A DNA stretch of 64,000 nt from Rhodomicrobium sp. R_RK_3. Its GTDB lineage: Bacteria > Pseudomonadota > Alphaproteobacteria > Rhizobiales > Rhodomicrobiaceae. The notes beneath the pieces were generated by a model. It was not told where the DNA came from. It saw nothing but the letters and a program-made list of their open reading frames with translations, and made no database searches. Below are positions 47,604-56,661 of this stretch, one piece after another. Positions within the stretch are counted from its first letter, which is position 1. Every line of letters begins with the position of its first letter. The position numbers and the translations under genes are program-made. The stretch spans positions 183,293-247,292 of the forward strand of contig NZ_MWLK01000006.1 in the NCBI RefSeq assembly GCF_002198715.1. Reading direction: 5' to 3'.

Positions 47604-48377
47604 TTACTCCACCCCGTCGATCACGCGGCGTGCGGCTCTGGCGCCCTCGCTCAGCCAGCGCGCTTCCGTCGAGATCGTCACCACTTGCCAGCCTTTGGCG
47701 ATCATGGATTTAGCATAGGCGGCGTCGTTCGCGAAGATGGCGCTGATGACGCCGTGTTCCCTGCATTTCGCCAGCAGCAGATCCAGCGCCTCGATGACTT
47801 CGGGCGCGCGGATGTCGCTATGGGCGCCGCCGGACAGGGTCAGCGCCAGATCGTTCGGCCCGGCGCAGATCATGTCCAGCCCGGCGGTCGACAATATCCC
47901 GTCGAGATTGCCGAGCGCGGTCCGCGTTTCGATCTGGCCGCAGGCGATGGTCCAGCCGTTCGCGGCGCGGAAATAATCGGGCATGGCGAGCCGGGCGCGG
48001 AACGGCCCGAGGCTGCGGCGGCCGAGCGGGGGGAATTTCACCGAGCCGACGAAGGCGGCGGCGTCCTCGGCGGTGTTGATCATCGGGCAGATCACGCCAT
48101 GCGCGCCGGCGTCCAGCGCCCGGCCGATCAGCCCGCTGTCATTCACCGAGACGCGGACGAGCGCCGGAACGCCGCCCGCCGTCGCCGCGGTCAGGCAGCC
48201 CATCATCTCGGCATGGCCGCCGATGCCGTGCTGCTGGTCGATGGTGACGAGGTCGGCCCCGGCCTCCGCCACCAGTTCCACCGCGAAGGCCGCGCCCAGC
48301 GACAGCCAGGCGTTGAACAGCGGCTTGCCCGCCGCCACTTTTGCGCGAATCGGGCCGCCGCCGACCTCCGCATTCAT
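47604..48377 (-). CDS. HpcH/HpaI-family class II aldolase/citrate lyase-like protein
   Basis: Metal-dependent aldolase of 257 residues, as in 4-hydroxy-2-oxoheptanedioate or 2-dehydro-3-deoxyglucarate aldolase. Visible active-site parts: LVTIDQQHG (general base His), ALVRVSVND (Arg), GQIETRTALGNLDGIL (metal Glu) and MICAGPNDLALTLSG (metal Asp). The natural substrate is not given by context; the neighbours are a DUF1476 protein and an aquaporin. It begins one base past the DUF1476 stop, so the two are coupled. Confidence 0.87.
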   Translation of the reverse strand: MNAEVGGGPIRAKVAAGKPLFNAWLSLGAAFAVELVAEAGADLVTIDQQHGIGGHAEMMGCLTAATAGGVPALVRVSVNDSGLIGRALDAGAHGVICPMINTAEDAAAFVGSVKFPPLGRRSLGPFRARLAMPDYFRAANGWTIACGQIETRTALGNLDGILSTAGLDMICAGPNDLALTLSGGAHSDIRAPEVIEALDLLLAKCREHGVISAIFANDAAYAKSMIAKGWQVVTISTEARWLSEGARAARRVIDGVE

Positions 48378-48378
48378 G

Positions 48379-48708
48379 CTAGGACGCCTTGTCGGCTTCG
48401 ATCTGCCGCATCGCCTCGACCATCATCTCGCTCAGCACGCGCTGCAACTCGCTGTCGGACATATCGACACCTTTGGCGGCCAGATCGCCGCGCACCTTGC
48501 GCAGCACGTCGTCATCGCCCGGCGCCTCGAAATCGGCCTTCACCACGGTCTTGGCATAGGCCTCGGCCTCATCGCCGGACAGGCCGAGCTTCTGCGCCGC
48601 CCACAGCCCGAAAAGCTTGTTGCGGCGCACGGTTGCCTTGAACCGCAGCTCCTCGTCATGGGCGAATTTGCGCTCAAAACCCTTTTCCCGCTCCTCGAAG
48701 GTCGTCAT
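48379..48708 (-). CDS. DUF1476 protein (ATP synthase zeta subunit-like)
   Basis: A 109-residue helical protein of the family that includes the zeta inhibitor of alphaproteobacterial F1Fo-ATPase. The family start TTFEEREKGFERKFAHDEEL and KATVRRNKLFGLWAAQKLGL are conserved, with SDSELQRVLSEMMVEAMRQI near the end. In Paracoccus the N-terminal part blocks ATP hydrolysis; whether this one does is unknown. ATG 48708 has AGAGGA upstream. In many Hyphomicrobiales this gene sits by purC, as here. Confidence 0.88.
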   Translation of the reverse strand: MTTFEEREKGFERKFAHDEELRFKATVRRNKLFGLWAAQKLGLSGDEAEAYAKTVVKADFEAPGDDDVLRKVRGDLAAKGVDMSDSELQRVLSEMMVEAMRQIEADKAS

Positions 48709-49045
48709 CGGCAATCCTCTCCAATCCTGCAGGCCAAGGCGCACGCAGCCTCAAATCGCACACCCCGGCAAGAATGATGTGACATAACGCGCCACGCCAG
48801 GCAATTCAACGCGGGTGGACCCGTTCATCGGCATTTCATCAAAAGATTGTTTCATGGGCTCAAAACCGCTAGGGTCGCCCTGCCTAGGGGCATGACTCGA
48901 GCCGGGGACCGCGAACGCCCATGCGAAGCCATGACGCTGTCCGCTTGTTCGCCCTGCCGTCACGCCATATATGCCATATCTCGAAAGCCGCGTGCTTTAC
49001 GCTACGCGGCCGTTTTGCATTTGACCATAGCGAGGTTCGATCCCG
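48709..49045. other. Intergenic region with a hairpin ahead of purC
   Basis: About 337 bases between divergent genes. GCCGCGT (48987-48993) and ACGCGGC (49004-49010) form a 7-bp stem followed by CGTTTTG, 36 bases before the purC start. It could be an attenuator-like terminator. No gene is seen. Confidence 0.4.
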
Positions 49046-49816
49046 ATGAACCGGCGTCGCAAGATCTACGAGGGGAAGGCGAAGATCCTTTACGAAGGAC
49101 CCGAGCCCGGCACCCTGATCCAGCATTTCAAGGATGACGCCACCGCCTTTAATGGCAAGCGGCACGAGCGAATCGAGGGCAAAGGCGTCCTGAACAACCG
49201 GATTTCGGAATATTTGTTCACGCGCCTTGGCGAAATCGGTGTCCCGACGCATTTCATGCGCCGGCTGAACATGCGCGAGCAGCTTATCCGGGAATTGGAG
49301 ATCATCCCGCTCGAAGTCGTGGTGCGCAACACCGCGGCCGGCTCGATCGCGCAGCGCCTCGGCCTGGAAGAGGGCACCCAGCTCCCGCGCTCGATCATCG
49401 AGTTCTACTATAAGAACGACAAGCTGGGCGATCCGATGGTCTCCGAGGAGCACATCACCGCGTTCGGCTGGGCCAATCCGCAGGAAATCGACGAGATCAT
49501 GGCGCTGGCCTTGCGCATCAATGATTTCCTCTCGGGTCTGTTCCTCGGCATCGGCATTCGTCTGGTGGACTTCAAGATCGAATTCGGCCGGCTGTTCGAC
49601 AACGAAATGGTGCGCGTGCTGCTCGCCGACGAGATCAGCCCGGATTGCTGCCGCCTGTGGGACATCGAGACCAAGAATAAGCTCGACAAGGACCGCTTCC
49701 GCCGCGATTTGGGCGGATTGGTCGAGGCTTATCAGGAGGTGGCGCGCCGTCTCGGCATTCTTGTGGAGAATGGCCAGCCCAAGGCCTCCGGCCCGGTGCT
49801 GGTGCGCTCCAAATAG
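49046..49816 (+). CDS. purC: Phosphoribosylaminoimidazole-succinocarboxamide synthase
   Basis: SAICAR synthetase of 256 residues, step 8 of purine synthesis. Signatures: [61 protein letters not shown] and [14 protein letters not shown]. Head of the run purC-purS-purQ-orf-purL. Confidence 0.96.
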   Translation: MNRRRKIYEGKAKILYEGPEPGTLIQHFKDDATAFNGKRHERIEGKGVLNNRISEYLFTRLGEIGVPTHFMRRLNMREQLIRELEIIPLEVVVRNTAAGSIAQRLGLEEGTQLPRSIIEFYYKNDKLGDPMVSEEHITAFGWANPQEIDEIMALALRINDFLSGLFLGIGIRLVDFKIEFGRLFDNEMVRVLLADEISPDCCRLWDIETKNKLDKDRFRRDLGGLVEAYQEVARRLGILVENGQPKASGPVLVRSK

Positions 49817-49948
49817 GCTAGGCATGATCCGCAGGATCGGGGACCGATTTTGTGGCAAAGACCATGATCCGCAAGACGATAGGGCCCCGTTCCGACTGGC
49901 CGGAGCGACCGGGCGCTATCGAACAGGCATCGGCATAAAGGGTGCGCC

Positions 49949-50194
49949 ATGAAGGCCCGCGTGACTGTAACATTGAAGAACGGCGTGCTCGACCCGCAGG
50001 GCAAGGCGATCGCCAACGCGCTCGGAAGCCTCGGCATCGAGGGCGTCAGTGACGTGCGCCAGGGCAAGTTCATCGAAGTCGAGCTGAACGAGACCGATCC
50101 GGCCCGCGCCCGCGCCGCTCTGGAGCGGATGTGCAAGGAATTGCTCGCCAATCCGGTCATCGAAAATTACCGCTATGAGCTGGGGGATGCATGA
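49949..50194 (+). CDS. purS: FGAM synthase subunit PurS
   Basis: An 81-residue structural subunit that joins PurQ and small PurL into the FGAR amidotransferase complex. [20 protein letters not shown] and [11 protein letters not shown] are typical. Its TGA overlaps the ATG of purQ (ATGA at 50191-50194). Confidence 0.94.
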   Translation: MKARVTVTLKNGVLDPQGKAIANALGSLGIEGVSDVRQGKFIEVELNETDPARARAALERMCKELLANPVIENYRYELGDA

Positions 50195-50880
50195 GAGCCA
50201 GCGTCATCGTCTTTCCCGGATCGAACTGCGATCGCGACGTCGCGGTGGCGCTCGAAGCCGTCATGGGCAAGGCGCCGCGCATGGTCTGGCACGGCGACAG
50301 CAAGCTTCCCGATAGCGACCTGATCGTTCTGCCGGGCGGTTTCTCTTATGGCGACTATCTGCGCTCCGGCGCCATGGCGGCGCATTCGCCGGTCATGCGC
50401 GCGGTCGCGGCCAAGGCGCGCCAGGGCACCGCGGTGCTCGGCATCTGCAACGGCTTCCAGGTGCTGACCGAGATCGGCCTTCTGCCGGGCACGCTGATGC
50501 GCAACGCCTCGCTGAAATTCATCTGCAAGGATGTGCATGTGCGCGCGGCGCGCACCGATACGCTCTATGCCAAGCTCTACCCGGCGGATCGCGCGATCCG
50601 CCTGCCGATCGCCCATAAGGACGGCAATTATTTCGCCGATGAGGAAACGCTGGACCGGCTCGAGGGCGAGGGGCGCGTCGCCTTCCGCTATTGCGGGCCC
50701 GACGCCGAGATCACGCCGGAGGCCAATCCGAACGGCTCGCGCCGCAACATCGCCGGGCTCTACGACGAGAGCCGCCGCGTGCTGGGCCTGATGCCGCATC
50801 CCGAGCGCATGATCGAGAAGGATCTGGGCGGCAGCGATGGACGCCCGTTCTTTGAATCCCTGATCAACGGTCTTCAGTAG
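50191..50880 (+). CDS. purQ: FGAM synthase glutaminase subunit PurQ
   Basis: Class I glutamine amidotransferase of 229 residues supplying ammonia to Pur[13 protein letters not shown], the Cys elbow [10 protein letters not shown] and the His-x-Glu in [11 protein letters not shown] are present. Together with purS and the short purL this shows the three-subunit form of the enzyme. Confidence 0.96.
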   Translation: MRASVIVFPGSNCDRDVAVALEAVMGKAPRMVWHGDSKLPDSDLIVLPGGFSYGDYLRSGAMAAHSPVMRAVAAKARQGTAVLGICNGFQVLTEIGLLPGTLMRNASLKFICKDVHVRAARTDTLYAKLYPADRAIRLPIAHKDGNYFADEETLDRLEGEGRVAFRYCGPDAEITPEANPNGSRRNIAGLYDESRRVLGLMPHPERMIEKDLGGSDGRPFFESLINGLQ

Positions 50881-50926
50881 CGGCTTTCTGCCGCTCACGA
50901 CTTTCAAACACACAAGGAGAGCTGTT

Positions 50927-51331
50927 ATGGGATTTGATGACGAAGTCGATCAATTGAAACGCGAATTGCAGATGCCGAAGATGGACGCGGCGGGCCTGAA
51001 ATCCGCGACCGCCGCGCTGCATGGCAAGCTGAAGGACAAGATCCAGAGCCGCCGCCTGGAATTCACCCTCAACGATGGCGCCGAGCCGTCCATCGCCATC
51101 ACCCATCTGCCCGGCAAGGAAAAGCTGGCGACGATCACCATCAACGAGGATAGCAGCGTCACCTTCCAGTCGACGCTCGGCGAGGATCAGGCCGAGGACG
51201 ATGTCGATGATGGCGGCTATTTCCCGCCTTACGTCGAATATTACGACGAGGACGAGTTCTTGGAAGAGGCGCCGGAAATGCTGAAGCAGGGCATCGCCGA
51301 GTTCGAGCTCGATCAGGAAGACGTCGACTAG
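50927..51331 (+). CDS. Unknown acidic protein between purQ and purL
   Basis: A 134-residue acidic protein: a helical N-terminus (DDEVDQLKRELQMPKMD, then LKSATAALHGKLKDKI), a central beta part (RLEFTLNDGAEPSIAITHLP, KLATITINEDSSVTFQSTLG), and a strongly acidic tail (DDVDDGG, EYYDEDEFLEEAPEM). I do not recognise the family. It has AAGGAGA before its start and lies in line with purQ, 46 bases on, so it may be co-transcribed, but a repeat separates it from purL. No catalytic motif is seen. Confidence 0.6.
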   Translation: MGFDDEVDQLKRELQMPKMDAAGLKSATAALHGKLKDKIQSRRLEFTLNDGAEPSIAITHLPGKEKLATITINEDSSVTFQSTLGEDQAEDDVDDGGYFPPYVEYYDEDEFLEEAPEMLKQGIAEFELDQEDVD

Positions 51332-51361
51332 CATTGGGTTCGCCAGCGGACGAAAAAGCAG

Positions 51362-51531
51362 CCCCCTCACCCACCCGCCTGACGGCGGGAGCCCTCTCCC
51401 TCGAGGGGAGAGGGCAAGTAAGGCGCCTCTCGTTTTTTGGCCCTCTCCGCCCATCGTGAGCCTTTACGGCGAACGACAAGACGAAGCCTCCGGGAGAGGG
51501 CGGGCGCGAAGCGACCGGGTGAGGGGTGAGC
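51362..51531. repeat. Dispersed palindromic repeat, family III (copy 2, with insertion)
   Basis: Shares CCCCTCACCC, GGCGGGAGCCCTCTCCC, TTTTTTGGCCCTCTCC and GGGAGAGGGCGGGCGCGAAG, CGACCGGGTGAGGGG with the reverse complement of 44158-44280, but carries about 38 extra bases at about 51449-51486. The rest of the gap 51332-51690 has no gene. Confidence 0.75.
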
Positions 51532-51690
51532 CACAAACCGCAGCCTGTCCGTTGACCGAGCCGCGAACGCGTATAGATCTCCAGGCAGGGCGGCGCTGAA
51601 TCCGCCCCGCTCACATTGCCCCGCCGCGATTGCCCAAAGCCGTCGGATGTGACGTCGCATCGGGGCGCACCCATCAGACTGGACCCTGGC

Positions 51691-53910
51691 ATGACGGCAG
51701 ATTCGCCCGAGAAGACCCAAGCAGCGCCAAGCGCCGCCAAGATCGCCGAACACGGCATCAAGCCCGACGAATATCTCCGGCTGGTCGAGCTGCTCGGCCG
51801 CCATCCGAACCCCACCGAGCTCGGCATCTTCTCGGTGATGTGGTCGGAGCATTGCTCGTATAAATCCTCGCGCGTCTGGCTGAAGCAATTGCCGACCACG
51901 GGGCCGCAGGTGATCCAGGGGCCGGGCGAGAATGCCGGCGTGGTCGATCTGGGCGACGGGCTCGCCGCCATCTTCAAGATGGAGAGCCACAACCACCCGT
52001 CCTATATCGAGCCGCATCAGGGCGCGGCGACCGGCGTCGGCGGCATCATGCGCGACGTCTTCACCATGGGCGCGCGCCCCGTCGCCAATCTGAACGCGCT
52101 GCGCTTCGGCGCGCCGGACCATCCCAAGACGCGCCATCTGGTGGCCGGCGTCGTCGGCGGCATCGGCGATTACGGCAACGCCATCGGCGTGCCGACCGTC
52201 GGCGGCGAGACGAATTTCGACGCCCGCTACAACAACAACATCCTCGTCAACGCCATGTGCGTCGGCATCGCGCCGACCGGCCGCATCTTCTATTCGGCGG
52301 CGGCGGGCGCGGGCAATCCGGTCGTCTATGTCGGCTCCAAGACCGGGCGCGACGGCATTCACGGCGCCACCATGGCCTCGGCCGAGTTTGACGACGCCTC
52401 GGCGGAAAAGCGCCCGACCGTGCAAGTGGGTGATCCGTTCGCCGAAAAGCTGCTGCTGGAAGCCTGCCTCGAGCTGATGCAGGAAGACGCCATCATCGCC
52501 ATCCAGGACATGGGCGCGGCGGGCCTCACCTCCTCCTCGGTCGAAATGGCCAGCAAGGGCGGCGTCGGCATCGCGCTGAATCTCGACCACGTACCGCAGC
52601 GCGAGACGGGCATGAACGCGTACGAGATGATGCTCTCGGAGAGTCAGGAGCGGATGCTGATGGTGCTGCGCCCCGGCTCCGAGCCGCTGGCCGCCGCCAT
52701 CTTCAAGAAATGGGAGCTGGATTTCGCCGTCATCGGCGAGACCACCGAGACCGGCCGCTTGCAGGTCAGCCATCGCGGCGTGCTGGAAGCCGACATTCCG
52801 ATCCCGGCGCTGGCCGATGAAGCGCCGGTCTATGAGCGCCCCTATCAGCTCAGGAAGCCGCTGCCGCTGATCGGCGCGGACGAGGTGCCCGCCGCCAATT
52901 CGGCGACCGAGGCGCTGCTCAAGCTCATGGGCTCGCCCCACCTCTCCTCGCGCCGCTGGATCTGGGAGCAATATGACCACATGGTCATGGCCGATACGGT
53001 CGAGCGCCCCGGCGGCGATGCGGCCATCGTCCGCGTGCACGGCACCAAGAAGGGCCTCGCGCTCACCTGCGATGTAACGCCGCGCTATTGCTTTGCCGAC
53101 CCGTTCGAAGGCGGCCGCCAGGCCATCGTCGAGAGCTGGCGCAACCTGACCGCCACCGGCGCCGACCCGCTCGCCGTCACCGACTGCCTGAATTTCGGCA
53201 ATCCGGAGCGGCCGGAGATCATGGGCGAATTCGTCGGCTGCATCCAAGGCATGGCGGAATCCTGCCGGGCGCTCGCCTTCCCGGTCGTCTCGGGCAATGT
53301 CTCGCTCTATAACGAAACCAACGGCGTCGCCATCCCGCCGACTCCCGGCATCGGCGCCATCGGCCTGATCCCGGACCTTGCCGCCCGCGCCTCGATCGGC
53401 TTCGAGCCGGGCCAGACCATCGTGCTGCTCGGCGCGGCGAGCGGGCATCTCGGCCAGTCGATCTACCAGTTGATCGCCACCGGCGCATTCAACGGCGCGC
53501 CGCCGCCGGTCGATCTCGACGCCGAGAAGCGCGCCGGCGACCTCGTCCGGATGCTGATCCGCCTGGGGCTGTGCCATACCGTGCATGACGTCTCCGACGG
53601 CGGCCTGCTGGTTGCTCTCGCGGAAATGGCGCTCGCGGGCAATACCGGCTTCGAACTGACCGCCGCGCCCGCCGATCTGCCGCTGCACGCCCTTTATTTC
53701 GGCGAGGACCAGGGCCGCTATCTGCTCGGCGTCGATGCCGATGCCGCCGCCGCCATCGTCGCCCGCGCGGGCGCAGCAGGCGTTCCCGCCCGCATCATCG
53801 GCGTGACCGGCGGCGACCGCATCGCGCTCCCCGGCGAGGACCCGCTGCCGCTCGCGCGCCTGCGCGGCGAGCATGAAGCGTGGTTCCCGCGCTATTTCGG
53901 CGAGCGCTGA
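51691..53910 (+). CDS. purL: FGAM synthase, small-type PurL
   Basis: Phosphoribosylformylglycinamidine synthase subunit II, 739 residues, ATP-dependent, partner of PurS and PurQ. It shows two AIRS-type halves: N-terminal [27 protein letters not shown] [28 protein letters not shown]; second half [45 protein letters not shown] 51691 (MTADSPEK) has no good binding site, and the frame is open to 51616, so the start is less sure than the gene. Confidence 0.96.
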   Translation: MTADSPEKTQAAPSAAKIAEHGIKPDEYLRLVELLGRHPNPTELGIFSVMWSEHCSYKSSRVWLKQLPTTGPQVIQGPGENAGVVDLGDGLAAIFKMESHNHPSYIEPHQGAATGVGGIMRDVFTMGARPVANLNALRFGAPDHPKTRHLVAGVVGGIGDYGNAIGVPTVGGETNFDARYNNNILVNAMCVGIAPTGRIFYSAAAGAGNPVVYVGSKTGRDGIHGATMASAEFDDASAEKRPTVQVGDPFAEKLLLEACLELMQEDAIIAIQDMGAAGLTSSSVEMASKGGVGIALNLDHVPQRETGMNAYEMMLSESQERMLMVLRPGSEPLAAAIFKKWELDFAVIGETTETGRLQVSHRGVLEADIPIPALADEAPVYERPYQLRKPLPLIGADEVPAANSATEALLKLMGSPHLSSRRWIWEQYDHMVMADTVERPGGDAAIVRVHGTKKGLALTCDVTPRYCFADPFEGGRQAIVESWRNLTATGADPLAVTDCLNFGNPERPEIMGEFVGCIQGMAESCRALAFPVVSGNVSLYNETNGVAIPPTPGIGAIGLIPDLAARASIGFEPGQTIVLLGAASGHLGQSIYQLIATGAFNGAPPPVDLDAEKRAGDLVRMLIRLGLCHTVHDVSDGGLLVALAEMALAGNTGFELTAAPADLPLHALYFGEDQGRYLLGVDADAAAAIVARAGAAGVPARIIGVTGGDRIALPGEDPLPLARLRGEHEAWFPRYFGER

Positions 53911-53954
53911 ATTGGTTTAGACTCGAAGGCAGAATCCATTCGAAGGTCACTCCC

Positions 53955-54188
53955 ATGCCGATGAGCGCCAAGGAAATCGAAGACCTGATCCGCGCCAGAC
54001 TGCCCGACGCGGAGATCACCATCAAGGATCTGGCGGGCGACGGCGACCATTACGCCGCCCAGGTGATCTCGGAATCATTTCGCGGCAAGTCGCGCGTGCA
54101 GCAGCACCAGATCATCTACGATGCGCTGCGCGGCAATATGGGCGGCGCGCTGCACGCTCTCGCCTTGCAGACGGGCGCGCCGGACTAG
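53955..54188 (+). CDS. bolA: BolA-family protein
   Basis: A 77-residue BolA-like protein (class II-like short form) working with monothiol glutaredoxin in iron-sulfur handling. The pattern EIEDLIRARLPDAEITIKDL, DHYAAQVISESFRGKSRVQQ, HQIIYDAL has the invariant His. ATG 53955 has GAAGG 8 bases upstream. The next gene is grxD, the usual partner. Confidence 0.92.
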   Translation: MPMSAKEIEDLIRARLPDAEITIKDLAGDGDHYAAQVISESFRGKSRVQQHQIIYDALRGNMGGALHALALQTGAPD

Positions 54189-54363
54189 CCGTAAGGCCGC
54201 GGCGATGAAACCGATCCGGGCTTGCGCGCCGCGCTCCGGCTTGCCATTTCGAGCCGATGGGCGTAATCCGCAAACTCGTGTACCATATAACAAACGCGGA
54301 TGAGACTGGGCCGCGGCCGGCAGGCGCGACGGCGAGAGCGTTTACACCGACGAAAGGATCACT

Positions 54364-54708
54364 ATGAGCCCCGAGACTGTACAGAGCTGGATCGATCAGC
54401 AGGTCAAGACCAATAATGTGGTGCTGTTCATGAAGGGCACCAAAGAGATGCCGCAATGCGGTTTCTCCGGCCGCGTGACGCAGATCCTGAATTATCTCGG
54501 CATCGACTTCAAGGACATCAACGTCCTCGAAGACATGAGCGTGCGCGAAGGCATCAAGGCTTACACCAACTGGCCGACCATTCCGCAGCTCTATGTGAAG
54601 GGCGAGTTCGTCGGCGGCGCCGACATCATTTCGGAGATGTTCCAGTCGGGCGAACTCGAGCAGCATCTGGCCGAGAAGGGCGTGGAGGTCTCCAAGGCGG
54701 TGGCGTGA
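54364..54708 (+). CDS. grxD: Monothiol glutaredoxin (CGFS type)
   Basis: A 114-residue Grx4-type protein that binds a [2Fe-2S] cluster with glutathione and BolA. CGFS is at residues 32-35 (MPQCGFSGRV), with WPTIPQLYVKGEFVGGADI, the GSH-binding TIP and GG-D parts. It follows bolA by 175 bases, without other genes between. Confidence 0.96.
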   Translation: MSPETVQSWIDQQVKTNNVVLFMKGTKEMPQCGFSGRVTQILNYLGIDFKDINVLEDMSVREGIKAYTNWPTIPQLYVKGEFVGGADIISEMFQSGELEQHLAEKGVEVSKAVA

Positions 54709-54797
54709 CGCCCCCGTCTTTTCCCATGCCCGCCGCGAGCGCCGGCATCCCGGCCTCGCCCGCAGGACGCGTCAATGGCCGGGAGAGACAGGACCCG

Positions 54798-55352
54798 ATG
54801 AGCGGCAGCAGCAGGCAGTCCTTTCTGCTCGGGCTTCTTATCGTCGCCGCAACGGTCTGTCTCGTCCTCGGCCTGACGCTGCCGATCATCCGGCTGACGC
54901 GGTTCTATATCTGGACCGACGTGCATTCGCTGGTTTCCGTGGTGCGCGAGCTCTATCTTGCCGATGAGGTCGTGCTCGCCGCGATCATCAGCGTGTTCTC
55001 CATCGTCTTCCCGTTCATCAAGCTGCTCTATCTGCTGGCGCTCTACGCCATGCGCCAGGTCGAGCCGGACCGCGCCGGGATCTGGTTCCGGCGGCTGTCC
55101 TGGCTCGGCAAATGGTCGATGCTGGACGTGCTGGTCCTGTCGCTGGTGATCTTCTACGCCAAGCACACCAACATCGCCGACGCCACTTCGATGCCCGGCA
55201 TCTATATGTTCGCCGCTGCCGTCATCCTGACCATGGTCGCGACCGCCCTCATCGAGCACGACATGTCGCGCGACGCCGCCGCCGGTCGGCTCCGGGACGC
55301 CGCCACATCCGTGCCGCAGCCGCAATTGCACAATGGCCGCTCCGTGCAATAG
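54798..55352 (+). CDS. PqiA-domain (paraquat-inducible protein A-like) membrane protein
   Basis: A 184-residue inner-membrane protein with four helices (LLGLLIVAATVCLVLGLTLP, AIISVFSIVFPFIKLLYLLA, MLDVLVLSLVIFYAKHTN, MFAAAVILTMVATAL). WSMLDVLVLSLVIF and the GLTLPII start are typical of the single PqiA domain; full-length PqiA has two such domains and zinc ribbons, absent here. Role probably in the envelope or lipid transport. AGGA precedes the ATG. It lies downstream of grxD. Confidence 0.8.
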   Translation: MSGSSRQSFLLGLLIVAATVCLVLGLTLPIIRLTRFYIWTDVHSLVSVVRELYLADEVVLAAIISVFSIVFPFIKLLYLLALYAMRQVEPDRAGIWFRRLSWLGKWSMLDVLVLSLVIFYAKHTNIADATSMPGIYMFAAAVILTMVATALIEHDMSRDAAAGRLRDAATSVPQPQLHNGRSVQ

Positions 55353-55435
55353 GCGCCTGACGCCGATCCCGTCACGCCACGGCGAGGCAGTTTCGCCTTG
55401 CGGATTGAGCGTGACGGCGGCCAAGGCGGGGCCTA

Positions 55436-55843
55436 TTGATGATCGCCGTGATGAATGAGATCGACCGCCAGGGCCCGCCGACCGTTTCGCCGCTCTATGC
55501 CGGCCTGATGGGACGTTGCCCGCGCTGCGGCGAGGGCAAGCTGTTCAAAGGTTTTCTCGGCCTCGCCGACCATTGCGACGCCTGCGGCCTCGATTATGAT
55601 GCGGCCAATTCCGGCGACGGCCCGGCGGTGTTCATCATCCTGGTCGCCGGCTTTGCGCTGACGGGCGCCGCGCTCCTCGTCGAGATCGCCTACAAGCCGC
55701 CGCTCTGGGTTCACGCCGCGCTCTGGCTGCCGCTGGGACTCGCGCTGCCGCTCCTTCTGCTGCGGCCGTTCAAGGCGACGCTCGTCGCGCTGCAATATCG
55801 ATACAGGGCCGCGGAGGGACGGCGCGCCGATGGCGATGTCTGA
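55436..55843 (+). CDS. DUF983 membrane protein
   Basis: A 135-residue protein with a zinc-ribbon-like start (GRCPRCGEGKLFKGFL ... HCDACGLDY) and two helices (VFIILVAGFALTGAALLVEI, ALWLPLGLALPLLLL). DUF983 is often found right after the ctaE gene and before SURF1, and is likely linked to oxidase assembly. Here it overlaps the SURF1 gene by 14 bases but is far from the oxidase operon. Start may be 55436 or the ATG at 55451. Confidence 0.88.
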   Translation: MMIAVMNEIDRQGPPTVSPLYAGLMGRCPRCGEGKLFKGFLGLADHCDACGLDYDAANSGDGPAVFIILVAGFALTGAALLVEIAYKPPLWVHAALWLPLGLALPLLLLRPFKATLVALQYRYRAAEGRRADGDV

Positions 55844-56621
55844 GAAAAGCCCGATCTCCCACCGCTTGCTGTCGGTGCCGCTGGTGATGACGCTGATCGG
55901 CCTCGTCGTGCTGTTGGCGCTCGGCAAATGGCAGCTCGACCGGCGCGAATGGAAGCTCGGCATCCTGAGCCGGATCGATGCCCGCGTACATGACGAGCCG
56001 ATCTCGCTGACGACGGCCAAGCAGCACTGGGCCAAGGACCGGGACATCGACTATTACCGCGTGGTGCTGGTCGGCCGCTTCCTGCACGATTATGAGCGCC
56101 ATCTCTATACGGTGCTCGACGGTCAGGCCGGCTGGCAGATCCTGACGCCGTTGCAGACCGGCAATGGCGAAATCGTGCTGGTCGATCGCGGTTTCGTGCC
56201 AGAATGGCTGAAGGAGCCGAAGGACCGCAAGCGCGGCCAGATCGAGGAGACGGTCGAACTGGTCGGCCTCGCCCGCGGCTCGGAGACACCGGGCTGGTTT
56301 ACGCCGGATAATGCGCCCGCCGCCAATCGCTGGTTCTGGCGCGACATCCCGGCGATGATCGCGACGCTGCCGCCGGACCTGGCCGCGAAGGCGCAGCCCT
56401 TCGTCGTCGAGGCGGAAGCGGCCCCCGTTCCCGGCAACTGGCCGCGCGGGGGCGTCACCCGGCTGGAGATTCCCAACCGGCATCTGGAATATGCGCTGAC
56501 CTGGTTCGGTCTGGCGGCCACATTGCTGGTTGTTTTCATAATTTACACGCGCAAACGCCGGATTGCGCCCGGCCCTGATGCGGGTCACGCGGAGATTGCG
56601 GAGCGGGAATCCAGCGTATAG
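55830..56621 (+). CDS. SURF1-family cytochrome oxidase assembly protein
   Basis: A 263-residue membrane protein with a helix at each end (about 15-33 and 228-247) and the SURF1 periplasmic domain between (LALGKWQLDRREWKLGIL, YYRVVLVGRFLHDYERHLY, VLVDRGFVPEWLKEP, and W-F-P-like GWFTPDNAPAANRWFWRDI). It helps heme A insertion into oxidase subunit I. Overlap with DUF983 means shared translation. Confidence 0.92.
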   Translation: MAMSEKSPISHRLLSVPLVMTLIGLVVLLALGKWQLDRREWKLGILSRIDARVHDEPISLTTAKQHWAKDRDIDYYRVVLVGRFLHDYERHLYTVLDGQAGWQILTPLQTGNGEIVLVDRGFVPEWLKEPKDRKRGQIEETVELVGLARGSETPGWFTPDNAPAANRWFWRDIPAMIATLPPDLAAKAQPFVVEAEAAPVPGNWPRGGVTRLEIPNRHLEYALTWFGLAATLLVVFIIYTRKRRIAPGPDAGHAEIAERESSV

Positions 56622-56661
56622 TCTCCCGCCACAGTTTCCCAATTCCTCAAAGGACTTTCGC

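Noticed and set aside
49028..49050. GGTTCGATCCC resembling a tRNA T-arm just before purC
   Set aside because: No matching acceptor, D-arm or anticodon stem upstream; it is part of the purC start region.
51367..53874. Long minus-strand frame opposite purL
   Set aside because: Shadow of purL; no domain, repetitive Asp/Gly/Arg/Ala composition.
56563..56661. ATG start for threonine synthase upstream at 56563
   Set aside because: The extension overlaps the end of SURF1 and would place 33 unrelated residues before the family N-terminus.
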